DNA of 21,510 nt from Nitrososphaeraceae archaeon (GCA_025937665.1 JAICQW010000008.1:1-21510), one strand, 5' to 3'. Counted from the stretch's first letter, positions 1-6,704 are shown. The notes: a model not told the origin generated them from the letters alone. Program-made: numbers and translations.

Positions 1-99
1 GATCACAGTTTGCTTGCGTTGTTTGTGGGTTTTGTTGGAGCTGTCATTGGAAAGTGGAGCAATTGGCCAAAATCCCAAAGTATCTACTCGAGGATGTAA
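1..99 (+). CDS. 3' end of a probable membrane protein (partial, left edge)
   Basis: An open frame enters from the left edge and stops at TAA 97-99, giving the last 32 residues of a protein. The readable part contains a hydrophobic, glycine-rich stretch (LLALFVGFVGAVIG) followed by a polar tail (KWSNWPKSQSIYSRM), which looks like a final membrane helix with a short soluble end. The other frames here read less like protein. It converges on the metallophosphoesterase-like gene, with 113 nt of AT-rich spacer between the two stops. The family cannot be told from so little sequence. Confidence 0.45.
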   Translation, partial: DHSLLALFVGFVGAVIGKWSNWPKSQSIYSRM

Positions 100-212
100 T
101 TAGTGAGTAGTATTGGAATTTTAGTATAGGAAATTACAAAAAGAAAACTAATAATATAATTAATCAACAAACTGTAACCTGAATTGAGGATTTAGTCCAC
201 ATCTATTATAAT

Positions 213-1172
213 TTATTTTTTAATGGTGAAATGATCCTTGTCACTGTTATCTCTGTTCTCAAAAAATCTCGCATCCAATCTAGTCCCATTCTCCAGAATA
301 TCTATATTCAAAAATCCATGTCTCAGAAATTGAGTTACAACATAGGGTGCTTGATTAGTAAATTCATAAAGATCCTCCCCTCCAGTACCGATTGTTACAA
401 ATATGGGTCCTTTAGTATCATATTCGTATTTCTCTGTTTGTTTATCTGTAATTATGGGGGTAAAGGTTCTCGTGTCGTTATAATTTAGTGGGTAAGTACG
501 TTGATAATTATGATTGTGTGCTTGCAGTACAACATCAACACCATATTTATCAAATAGTGGATGGTATAGGTCCTGCAGTTCATCAAGACCTGGATGTGTT
601 GTATTAGAAGAATAAAAAGATCTGAACGAGTATACAATTATCCAATTTGTGCTCTTATTCTCATACGCCCTTTTGAGATCATCTTTTATAAACCCATACT
701 GTTCTGAAGTTTCATTATATGGTATCACTTTATTTTTGGCAGTTGCCATTGATAGAAAATGAACATTTCCATAATCAAATGAATAGTAAGGACTATCCAT
801 GTTGAAATGTTTCATATATTCGGTAAATTTCGCAGGATACATTTCATTGTCACCAATTGCAATTTTTAGTCGACCATCTGTATCTAATGGGGAGACAACA
901 TGAAACCAACAATCTGCTGTCTTCTGATAAGATAGGTCGCCCAATCCTATGACCACTTCTGGCTCTCGAACTAACATATTTGTTATCGTTCTATTCGCAT
1001 TCTTACCACAGCCAAAGTCTCCAGCTGCTACAAAATTAAATTCCAAATTATCTGTTTCAGCCGTCCCAAACACATGTTCAGAAATCCCAAGTGTTATCAA
1101 TCCAATTGAGAGAAATACCATTAAAAACAACTGGAAATTATTATTGCCAAGTGATTGAAAAGTTGAAAACAA
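213..1172 (-). CDS. secreted/membrane-anchored metallophosphoesterase, purple-acid-phosphatase-like
   Basis: 319 aa. A hydrophobic segment at residues ~13-31 is a signal peptide or anchor, so the protein probably acts outside the membrane. The calcineurin-like fold is recognised from GDFG (D52), GLGDLSY (D79, Y82), GDNE (107-110) and AHNHNYQR (H219, H221), in the order and spacing of purple acid phosphatases; the family hydrolyses phosphomonoesters at a two-metal centre. Two sites depart from the usual pattern: the expected GNH[DE] reads GDNE, and the expected VxxH before the (R/P)xYSS-like stretch reads VYSF, so one usual metal-binding His is Phe. Metal use or activity may therefore differ. 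The start is TTG at 1172: an in-frame TAG lies about 12 codons upstream with no ATG or GTG between. A purine-rich AAGGAG at 1191-1196 is 18 nt away, too far for a normal ribosome binding site. Fold is confident; substrate unknown. Confidence 0.8.
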   Translation of the reverse strand: MFSTFQSLGNNNFQLFLMVFLSIGLITLGISEHVFGTAETDNLEFNFVAAGDFGCGKNANRTITNMLVREPEVVIGLGDLSYQKTADCWFHVVSPLDTDGRLKIAIGDNEMYPAKFTEYMKHFNMDSPYYSFDYGNVHFLSMATAKNKVIPYNETSEQYGFIKDDLKRAYENKSTNWIIVYSFRSFYSSNTTHPGLDELQDLYHPLFDKYGVDVVLQAHNHNYQRTYPLNYNDTRTFTPIITDKQTEKYEYDTKGPIFVTIGTGGEDLYEFTNQAPYVVTQFLRHGFLNIDILENGTRLDARFFENRDNSDKDHFTIKK

Positions 1173-1272
1173 GTCTAAGTCTATTTTACACTCCTTATGT
1201 CTGATCTAAGCTGATGTATTTGAACCTGATCTCATCATCAAATTTACTCAAAGTGCAGTTGACGCTTTAAAG

Positions 1273-1282
1273 TTGATATATG
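1273..1282 (+). promoter_or_regulatory. TATA-like box for the 48-aa Cys/His gene
   Basis: TTGATATATG lies with its TATA 25 nt before the ATG at 1302, the spacing expected for an archaeal promoter that starts transcription at or next to the start codon. It is the main reason for believing the small gene. Confidence 0.45.
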
Positions 1283-1301
1283 TGGTTAGTGTTAATATGT
1301 C

Positions 1302-1448
1302 ATGTCCAAGTTAGTTTCTTCGAACGGATACAGGATAAAGAAAGTGCTGGAATATCAATGTGGTTGCAAATATTCCTTTCAGGACTATACCAAACTGGAA
1401 CATGTATGTTTCAATCATGAAAATGAATTAATCGCACAGTGCGGCTGA
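1302..1448 (+). CDS. small Cys/His-containing protein, 48 aa, probable zinc binder
   Basis: ATG at 1302 to TGA at 1446-1448 encodes 48 residues with a basic N-terminus (GYRIKKVLEYQ), then C20-G-C22, H34-V-C36, H39 and C47. Four cysteines and two histidines in 28 residues suggest a small metal-binding domain. A TATA-like box 25 nt upstream supports a leaderless transcript. It sits alone between two minus-strand genes for secreted proteins. I do not recognise the family. It could be a chance frame, but the Cys/His pattern and promoter spacing together make a real gene more likely than not. Confidence 0.5.
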   Translation: MSKLVSSNGYRIKKVLEYQCGCKYSFQDYTKLEHVCFNHENELIAQCG

Positions 1449-1686
1449 AATCATCATCTCTGGAGCGTAATGTAGATAATACCTTAAGTTCATATTGCCA
1501 AAAAGTTGTTAAAAAATTCAACACAATTGAGTCCGAATTAGAAGTAATCTTCTCGGTGTAGATGCAATAACAAAAAAAACTGATGATCATAGCAAAAAAA
1601 ATTTCTGAACCAACATTACAGGTAATGAAAATTATGTTGATATCATAATAAAAAAATGAAAACTCAAATGGTTGGATACATTTGGT

Positions 1687-1977
1687 TTACTCACTACCAT
1701 TTACTGCGTCTTGTACCCCTTCTGTGATATTTCCAACAACATTCGCTGCGCCTTCACCAATACCTTGGAGAGCCTCTCCTGTTTGATTCATTGCTTGTCC
1801 GGTCGCTTCGCTAGCATTCTGACCTAATTCAGAAGCAGTTTGGTTTGCCGAGGCAGACATATTGCCGGCTGCGTTTGAGGCATTTGTAGTTGCGTTTTGA
1901 GCATTCACACTGCTTGCTGTAGCAGTCATCGTCAACATCAACATCATAGCTCCGATAATGATTAATTCTTTATTCAT
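1687..1977 (-). CDS. small secreted protein rich in Ala/Asn/Gly with eight N-glycosylation sequons
   Basis: 96 aa. Residues 1-27 form a clear signal peptide (MNKELIIIGAMMLMLTMTAT, then SSVNAQ), so the mature part is exported. The remaining ~69 residues have low complexity and contain eight N-x-S/T sequons (N28, N32, N39, N45, N54, N64, N83, N93). Between sequons a loose helical pattern recurs (GQNASEATGQAMNQTGEAL, then GIGEGAANVVGNITEGVQDAV) that recalls LEA-like amphipathic repeats, though I see no strict 11-residue period. There are no cysteines in the mature part. ATG at 1975-1977 is supported by an A/T box at 1998-2006 (minus strand), 21-29 nt upstream. The role is unknown; a cell-surface glycoprotein or stress-protective extracellular protein are guesses. 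Confidence 0.75.
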   Translation of the reverse strand: MNKELIIIGAMMLMLTMTATASSVNAQNATTNASNAAGNMSASANQTASELGQNASEATGQAMNQTGEALQGIGEGAANVVGNITEGVQDAVNGSE

Positions 1978-1997
1978 TAACCTTCAAACGCTCCAAT

Positions 1998-2006
1998 TTT
2001 ATTTAA
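1998..2006 (-). promoter_or_regulatory. TATA-like box for the 96-aa secreted protein
   Basis: TTAAATAAA on the minus strand, centred 25 nt before the ATG at 1977, fits a leaderless archaeal promoter. Confidence 0.4.
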
Positions 2007-2530
2007 GGATTATAGTTTCATTCTTCATTAATTTGCTGGAATTCAAAGCTTTTTTTACATTGATTTCCATTTTAAAACATCCTATTTTCGTAACATGCTT
2101 CGTTCTTCCCTTCTCATATGGTTTAGAACCATCATCATAGTAATAATACAAAATTTTCTCTTCAAGAAATCGGTAATGAGTGTTCTTGACACGACCTTCT
2201 TGGATTTGGACAACGCAACTAGGCTATTGTGAGCTGATATATAATTCGTTTCAAAATAGATCGACCTCATTCAATTAAGAAAAAGGATCAACCCCGCCTA
2301 ACGAATGAATTCAATGTAAGCAAACTGTTACGGCCAAATTTTTATTTAATACTTGTAGTACAGCGAGAAAACCTGTCAAGAGCCAAAGTTACCAAAACAG
2401 CACTCTCGTTGTTGTTGTTATTGTCAACGCTAACGCTAACATCATATTGTGGTGGCAGAGGCAAATTCAAGTTTCTGCGATTTGAATATCTTGTGGATAC
2501 CGTCATTATTGTATGGAGGTTTACTTTTAG

Positions 2531-2564
2531 GTAAGTTAAATATCTAAATAGATAATTTACTTTC
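2531..2564. repeat. 34-nt imperfect palindrome (inverted repeat)
   Basis: Two 16-nt arms flank a 2-nt AA centre. The inner part is TATCTA-AA-TAGATA (2541-2554), and 13 of 16 arm positions pair overall. It lies in AT-rich DNA without genes, ~300 nt downstream of the tRNA-Ser gene. It could be a protein-binding site or the foot of a transcript hairpin. AT richness raises the chance background. Confidence 0.4.
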
Positions 2565-2894
2565 TCTCCTTGGTGATTCCTTTATATTAATTTCATTCTA
2601 TTCTGCGACAATGTATTCACAAATTACGTTAACGTTGAGAGGACTATGCTGCGCCATTCTATTTAGAGATTTTGCAATGTAAGACTTTTTTAATTGTGTG
2701 AATTTTTACCCCGCAAATCTTGGGTTCCATCATTCAGCCAGATATCTTCGATTTGTGAAGTCATTTACATAGGCTCCTTCTTTACCTAATGAGAAGATTT
2801 CAATTCGTGTATGTATAAGGACTATTGGATAAAACCCGAGACAATGAGCGCCGGGAGTGGGACTCGAACCCACGAGTTCTTGCGAACATCAGCT

Positions 2895-2919
2895 CACCCA
2901 TCGGTAATGATTATTTGAT
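2895..2919 (-). other. canonical tRNA intron (position 37/38), 25 nt
   Basis: It interrupts the anticodon loop after CTCGAG and resumes at A38. A bulge-helix-bulge can be drawn: central helix CTCG (exon) with TGGG (intron 3' part) including two G-T pairs, 5' bulge AG|A and 3' bulge TG|A. Cutting both bulges restores a 7-nt loop CTCGAGA closed by TCAGC/GCTGA. This is the expected substrate of the archaeal tRNA splicing endonuclease. Confidence 0.85.
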
Positions 2920-2935
2920 CTCGAGGCTGACCCCT

Positions 2936-2956
2936 TTTAGGGAATCTTGCATATCT
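2936..2956 (-). other. non-canonical tRNA intron in the D loop, 21 nt
   Basis: Without removal, the D arm CCC-AAGCTAGGTA is separated from its partner GGG by 21 extra nt. A bulge-helix-bulge is visible: exon TAGG pairs with intron CCTA (4 bp), with 5' bulge TA|A and 3' bulge AA|A. Joining yields CCC-AAGCTAGGTAA-GGG, a normal D arm with the conserved GG. The boundary could slide by one or two A residues. Confidence 0.75.
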
Positions 2957-2999
2957 TACCTAGCTTGGGTACCCCGGCAATGGAATTATTATTGATAAT

Positions 3000-3007
3000 C
3001 TTTATAA
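3000..3007 (-). promoter_or_regulatory. box A (TATA) of tRNA-Ser
   Basis: TTATAAAG on the minus strand, 22-29 nt before the first base of the tRNA, at the usual archaeal promoter spacing. Confidence 0.5.
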
Positions 3008-3057
3008 TTCTATAAATGTTGGGCACCTGACCGTTTATAAACATCAAAAATTATATA

Positions 3058-3522
3058 ATGATCGACTTATCAGTACTTCAATCTATGTTGTCAACAACTG
3101 AAGTACAATTACCCGACCCAAATCAGTTAAAAACACTAACTTTGACAGATTTGGTAATAATGAACAAATTATCAGTCTCTTTGAGAGAACAAATCAAGAA
3201 ACATATTGATATTGATCCATTTACTACTGACGATCCATTTAAAGAAAATGATGACTATGAATACACCGTTATTTTGGACAAGACTGACACAAAAAGAGTA
3301 ATCTGTATGGTTGTGACAAAAAAAGAACCTCCAATACAATTGCCTTGGGAAATTTTACTTGGCAATCAACTAGTTCATCTAACGATATCAAAAACAGATG
3401 CAGCATCAATAAAATATAAATTAATGCCAAAGGACACCAACAATTTTTATCCCTTCAGAAAGTCAACAAGAATAGCGGGGTATATTATGTTTGCATTTCA
3501 AATATGCGGCTTGTCACAGTAG
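3058..3522 (+). CDS. hypothetical protein, 154 aa
   Basis: No family recognised. The protein appears soluble: an N-terminal helical part (residues ~1-52), an acidic linker (DPFTTDDPFKENDDYEYT, 53-70), then alternating hydrophobic segments (TVILDK, VICMVVTKK, LPWEILL, LVHLTISK) suggesting a small beta-rich domain, and a basic stretch (FYPFRKSTRIAG) before a hydrophobic C-terminus. There are no cysteine clusters, signal peptide or clear catalytic motif. ATG at 3058 is preceded by TTTATAAA at 3034-3041, and another TATA-like stretch lies at 3011-3017. The cinA-like gene starts 49 nt downstream on the same strand and may be cotranscribed. Coding quality is good, so the gene is probably real. Confidence 0.7.
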   Translation: MIDLSVLQSMLSTTEVQLPDPNQLKTLTLTDLVIMNKLSVSLREQIKKHIDIDPFTTDDPFKENDDYEYTVILDKTDTKRVICMVVTKKEPPIQLPWEILLGNQLVHLTISKTDAASIKYKLMPKDTNNFYPFRKSTRIAGYIMFAFQICGLSQ

Positions 3523-3570
3523 TATTCGATCTCGAGACAAGTTGCTTTTCATCCCAGAAAAGATACTCTA

Positions 3571-4377
3571 ATGTATAATGTTGAAATTCTATGCATTGGC
3601 AATGAGTTACTATCTGGCATAACATTAAATACGAACGCTCATTGGTTATCAAAGAAAATTAGTAAGATTGGTGGATTGGTTAGAAGAGTAATTGTTGTTA
3701 GAGATGATTTGAATGAAATTAAGCTTGCCCTAACAGATTCCCTTAGCAGGAGTCCTAATTGGATAATTGTTTGCGGTGGATTAGGTCCAACCTACGATGA
3801 TAAGACTCTACTAGGAATTGGTAAAGCATTGAAAAAGACATTGATGTTGAACAGTACTGCACTGGACATGGTAAAAAAAAGCTATAGATACAGACATCGA
3901 AGAGTGAGGATAAATAAGGCTAGATTGAAAATGGCAATAATTCCAAAGGGCTCCATCCCGATTGAAAATCCTGTAGGTAATGCACCTGGGATACTACTTT
4001 GTGTTCACAAAACTCAAATTATATGTCTACCGGGGGTTCCAAGCGAAATGAAAGCGATAACCATCAAAAGCATATTGCCTCAAATAAAACAAGAAATAGG
4101 TGATTTTACACTAAGGGAGACTAACTATCATGTTCAGGGCATCAGCGAGGCTATGATATCATCCAGATTAACAAAAATAATTGACTCAGCACCAAATGAC
4201 CGATTATATCTGAAAACCCATCCGCGTGGTTATGTTGACAATTGTCCTACGATAAGAATCCAACTAGTTTCAAAGGGAAATAATGAAGAGCAAGTTGAAC
4301 ACCTAAACACTAAAATTTCAAAACAGATAACGGCATTAATTCGGAAAAATAAGGGAAAAATATTAAAAATTTCATGA
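3571..4377 (+). CDS. CinA-type protein, molybdopterin-binding (MoCF) domain only
   Basis: 268 aa. The N-terminus (VEILCIGNELLSG, residues 4-16) and GGLGPTYDD (69-77) are hallmarks of the CinA/MoCF_biosynth fold (COG1058), followed by NPVGNAPGI and CLPGVPSEM, also typical. In bacteria CinA carries a C-terminal nicotinamide-nucleotide amidase domain; this protein ends without it, as archaeal stand-alone members do. In the wider family the COG1058 domain has been linked to ADP-ribose pyrophosphatase activity, but the archaeal role is not established. The central KSYRYRHRRVRINKARLK is strikingly basic. The upstream 48 nt show neither a clear TATA box nor a strong ribosome binding site, so transcription may come from the 154-aa gene before it. 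Confidence 0.85.
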   Translation: MYNVEILCIGNELLSGITLNTNAHWLSKKISKIGGLVRRVIVVRDDLNEIKLALTDSLSRSPNWIIVCGGLGPTYDDKTLLGIGKALKKTLMLNSTALDMVKKSYRYRHRRVRINKARLKMAIIPKGSIPIENPVGNAPGILLCVHKTQIICLPGVPSEMKAITIKSILPQIKQEIGDFTLRETNYHVQGISEAMISSRLTKIIDSAPNDRLYLKTHPRGYVDNCPTIRIQLVSKGNNEEQVEHLNTKISKQITALIRKNKGKILKIS

Positions 4378-4498
4378 CTTTGGAATGTACATGCAAGGTA
4401 AAAGCAAATTAGTAGAATTAAATAGAAATCCGACTAATAACTACCTTAACAAATTATTCTAAATTTACTTTAAATAGAAAATATTATAATTAGTATTA

Positions 4499-5578
4499 TT
4501 GCATAATAACAGTGACCAACTATTGACAAATAGAAATATTAGCATCAATCCAGAAAGAATAATTTCTCAAACATTAGATGAATTACGAATAACTGACAAT
4601 AAGATAAAACAGAACACAACGTCTTTGGTTAAAAATCTGGAGACTTCCAACAGTGATGAATTTTGGATAAATATAATGAAAGCAATAGTTGTATCATGTG
4701 ATGAAAATAAATACGTTTTTTCAAATGCTGAACTTTGCGATTTTCTGACAATTGGAGCAAGAGGTTTGGATAACAAAAGATATGAATCCAGCATAAATTC
4801 AGGTAACCAATCAATGAATAAAGTGGTAAGTGATGCAATATTTAGTATATACAAAGACATAATGGAGAATTATGATAACGTTGGTAATGAGTTAAAAAAT
4901 TATTATCCCAAAGTCATTCTGAATATAATTTCAATTATTAGAAGGGGAACTGACATTAGTGGCGAAAAGGTAAATCTTTATGGATTGGAAAGATATTATC
5001 TGAAAAATAAGACCGATGCTGTAAATGGAAAATTAGCTATCTCTGAACCAATTGTCGCTGATGTGCAGAAAACTGTTTATATTGAAACAAGAAAATCAAT
5101 TGATGTTCAATCTGTTCAAACTTTGGTCCCACCTACTGCAAAGGAAAAAATTTTGAGCAAGAAAGATCTTGTGAATAGTCTTAGTGTTATTACAGGAAGG
5201 AAAAAGAATGAACTAAACGAGCTGCTAACAAAGATTCCAGAACAAGATTATAAGAAAATAACTGACTTGTGCGTAAATTATAATAAATTACAAAAATATT
5301 CAAAATTGATCGGAACAGAGGAATTTAGTCGTCAAATTGAAAAAGAATTGGGAAGAAAACTTAATGATAGACAACTCCAACATGCTACAATTTCGATAAG
5401 AAAGGTCAAGACCTATGTGGAGAATGTTCTCGATGGAAAATTCATTCCACACGGTTCACATGGAATCAATCATGTCAAACATAATTTGGAGTATGGATAT
5501 CAGTTAATGGGATTAATTGAATATAGAAGAAGAAGGTATTCTCAATCTCAGCCTTACAACAAAAATTCGAAAGTTTAG
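4499..5578 (+). CDS. conserved-looking hypothetical protein with C-terminal His cluster, 359 aa
   Basis: I do not recognise the family. The protein is predicted soluble, largely helical and Lys/Asn-rich. Residues ~1-150 form a helical domain, ~190-220 a linker, ~225-300 a second helical region (SLSVITGRKKNELNELLTKI), and the C-terminus carries H318, H321, H325 and H328 in PHGSHGINHVKHNLEYGYQL, followed by a basic RRRR. That His pattern recalls the start of an HD-type metal site, but I see no later HD or D motif to complete one. Start TTG at 4499 is chosen because TTTAAATA (4469-4476) lies ~27 nt upstream, fitting a leaderless transcript. It converges on the minus-strand small membrane protein with 10 nt between the stops. 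Confidence 0.7.
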   Translation: MHNNSDQLLTNRNISINPERIISQTLDELRITDNKIKQNTTSLVKNLETSNSDEFWINIMKAIVVSCDENKYVFSNAELCDFLTIGARGLDNKRYESSINSGNQSMNKVVSDAIFSIYKDIMENYDNVGNELKNYYPKVILNIISIIRRGTDISGEKVNLYGLERYYLKNKTDAVNGKLAISEPIVADVQKTVYIETRKSIDVQSVQTLVPPTAKEKILSKKDLVNSLSVITGRKKNELNELLTKIPEQDYKKITDLCVNYNKLQKYSKLIGTEEFSRQIEKELGRKLNDRQLQHATISIRKVKTYVENVLDGKFIPHGSHGINHVKHNLEYGYQLMGLIEYRRRRYSQSQPYNKNSKV

Positions 5579-5588
5579 ACAAAGCTTA

Positions 5589-5870
5589 CTATGGAGTTTG
5601 GTCTTTTGGAGATATCTTTTGCTTTCTGGCCATAAAAAATAACAAGATTCCAAACAGTATCAATATTATGGCAAGACCTTGTGCACCTCCTCTTGGGATC
5701 AGGATTATATAAAAAACCGCAAACAAAATGCAACTAATGCCTTGAAAAAAATACTTGAGAGCCTCATCAAGCTTAAATTTCTTACCAAGAATAGCTATTG
5801 CAAAAAATGCTACTATTGGGTAAATAGTTAGTAAAATATACTGATCTATATCGACTCCATTATGAGGCAA
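5589..5870 (-). CDS. small integral membrane protein, 93 aa
   Basis: Three hydrophobic segments are visible at about residues 11-28 (ILLTIYPIVAFFAIAIL), 38-57 (LKYFFQGISCILFAVFYIIL) and 64-80 (GLAIILILFGILLFFM), followed by a short basic tail (ARKQKISPKDQTP). There are no conserved catalytic residues, and the function is unknown. The TTG start at 5870 is 37 nt after the gins51 stop on the same strand, and no TATA box is seen in that gap, so it is probably the second gene of a gins51 transcript. Confidence 0.6.
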   Translation of the reverse strand: MPHNGVDIDQYILLTIYPIVAFFAIAILGKKFKLDEALKYFFQGISCILFAVFYIILIPRGGAQGLAIILILFGILLFFMARKQKISPKDQTP

Positions 5871-5907
5871 GAAGACTAACTAGAGCTAATGTGATTGAAG
5901 CAAATAT

Positions 5908-6543
5908 CTATGTTTCCTTGACGTGAAATCGCAAATCGTTTATTTCAACTGCTACTTTTCTTTCAATCAAGGATCGTGCATTTTCAAAAGGTAGAATCGC
6001 CACGTCCTCTTTTATGAATGGGCCATATTTAGCCATATCAACTCCCATAAACTGATCGGTAGATTCCAAGAATCTTATTATGATCATTTTTGACCTTATG
6101 ATTCTGGAAATGGAATCTAGATTATTCACATTTCCATCGATTAAAGATTGTATTATCAAATCCTTTCTTTGAGATACTTTTCTTTCTTCTTCGAAAATAT
6201 ATTTCTCTTCATCAGTTAACTTGGAATAATCATCAGTAGATAAAGATGGATAAGGCAAATTCGCGTTAGAATTTTCTAATAGCTTCCGAGTTCTTAATTC
6301 GATCAATGATTTTGTAGATAATACTAGCAATCTTATCAGTTCGTGATGTACATCTAATTCTATATTTTCATATTTTTGGATAGAAAGTTCCTTTATCAGC
6401 TGTGCAATTTTCTTGTAGATATCCGGAGACATACCTTGTATCTTTGGAATTTGCGTTTCCTTTTTCAGTAGTTCCATAATAAAATCCAAATCTATCTTTT
6501 TTTCAGAATTTCTACTGTTGTTATTGTCATCTATCTCTGCCAA
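5908..6543 (-). CDS. gins51: GINS complex subunit, GINS51 (Sld5/Psf1-like)
   Basis: 211 aa. The C-terminus (residues ~163-205) has the GINS B-domain signature, with YGPF, a KEDVAILPFENA block and LIERKVAVEI. The preceding ~150 residues are the helical A domain, containing an acidic insertion (DDYSKLTDEEKYIFEEE). A-then-B domain order is that of archaeal GINS51, as opposed to GINS23. The protein works in the GINS tetramer that binds and activates MCM in the replicative helicase. The start is TTG at 6543, with TTTAAATA at 6570-6577 about 27-34 nt upstream. The gene is divergent from glnA, and its partners gins23 and mcm lie ~10 kb further along the window. Confidence 0.85.
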   Translation of the reverse strand: MAEIDDNNNSRNSEKKIDLDFIMELLKKETQIPKIQGMSPDIYKKIAQLIKELSIQKYENIELDVHHELIRLLVLSTKSLIELRTRKLLENSNANLPYPSLSTDDYSKLTDEEKYIFEEERKVSQRKDLIIQSLIDGNVNNLDSISRIIRSKMIIIRFLESTDQFMGVDMAKYGPFIKEDVAILPFENARSLIERKVAVEINDLRFHVKET

Positions 6544-6568
6544 TAATTTCTACCTTTTAGGTAATTTC

Positions 6569-6578
6569 TATTTAAATA
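6569..6578 (-). promoter_or_regulatory. TATA-like box of gins51
   Basis: TATTTAAATA, self-complementary, 26-35 nt before the TTG start of gins51. A short inverted repeat TACC-TTTTA-GGTA (6551-6563) lies between the box and the start. Confidence 0.45.
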
Positions 6579-6584
6579 CCAGTT

Positions 6585-6600
6585 TATTAAAATTTTAATA
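6585..6600. repeat. 16-nt perfect palindrome between gins51 and glnA
   Basis: TATTAAAATTTTAATA is fully self-complementary and sits in the 161-nt divergent intergenic region. It could be an operator for glnA or gins51, but its pure A/T composition makes a chance origin plausible. Confidence 0.3.
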
Positions 6601-6704
6601 TAATAAATTTCTAACAATGTAAAAAAGTCACTAAACTAAGTGTCAAGGCAAGTCATACTTTTTAGTTTAAAACTTAATTATGAGAAAAATATAATCGGTT
6701 CTGA

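Larger units (their letters stand above)
1978..2848. other. 871-nt stretch with no convincing gene
   Basis: Between the small secreted protein and tRNA-Ser only short frames are seen; the longest (62 codons, minus strand, 2082-2270) lacks recognisable protein features. I see no tRNA, and nothing resembling SRP RNA, RNase P RNA or 5S rRNA. It contains TTG-rich simple sequence near 2410-2425, a duplicated CGCTAA near 2430 and a 34-nt imperfect palindrome at 2531-2564. Unannotated small RNAs cannot be excluded by eye. Confidence 0.5.
2849..2978 (-). tRNA. tRNA-Ser(CGA) with two introns
   Basis: The minus strand folds into a class II tRNA. The acceptor is GCCGGGG/TCCCGGC, the D stem is CCC/GGG, the anticodon stem is TCAGC/GCTGA with loop CTCGAGA, the long variable arm is GTTC-GCAA-GAAC, and the T arm is GTGGG-TTCGAGT-CCCAC. 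Discriminator G73 at 2849 and the long variable arm fit serine; anticodon CGA is at 2921-2923. CCA is not encoded. The gene is 130 nt and the mature form 84 nt after removal of a 25-nt intron at the canonical 37/38 site (2895-2919) and a 21-nt intron in the D loop (2936-2956). A TATA box lies 22-29 nt upstream. Confidence 0.9.

Noticed and set aside
2..103. Second open frame at the left edge ending in TAG
   Set aside because: Its translation (many Cys, Leu and Ser in no pattern) is less protein-like than the overlapping frame that ends in TAA at 97-99.
1566..1640. A-rich run with a 21-codon frame (starting ATGATCATAGC) that might be a small gene or C/D RNA
   Set aside because: Homopolymer-rich and too short; a C-box-like TGATGA is present but no matching D box and guide arrangement can be drawn.
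2082..2270. 62-codon minus-strand frame in the gene-free stretch
   Set aside because: No recognisable motif, no TATA box at a useful distance and a run of Met codons at the end; it reads like chance coding in AT-rich DNA.
2400..2445. TTG-rich simple sequence and duplicated CGCTAA
   Set aside because: Only a few irregular units; it does not form an array and lacks CRISPR-like spacing.
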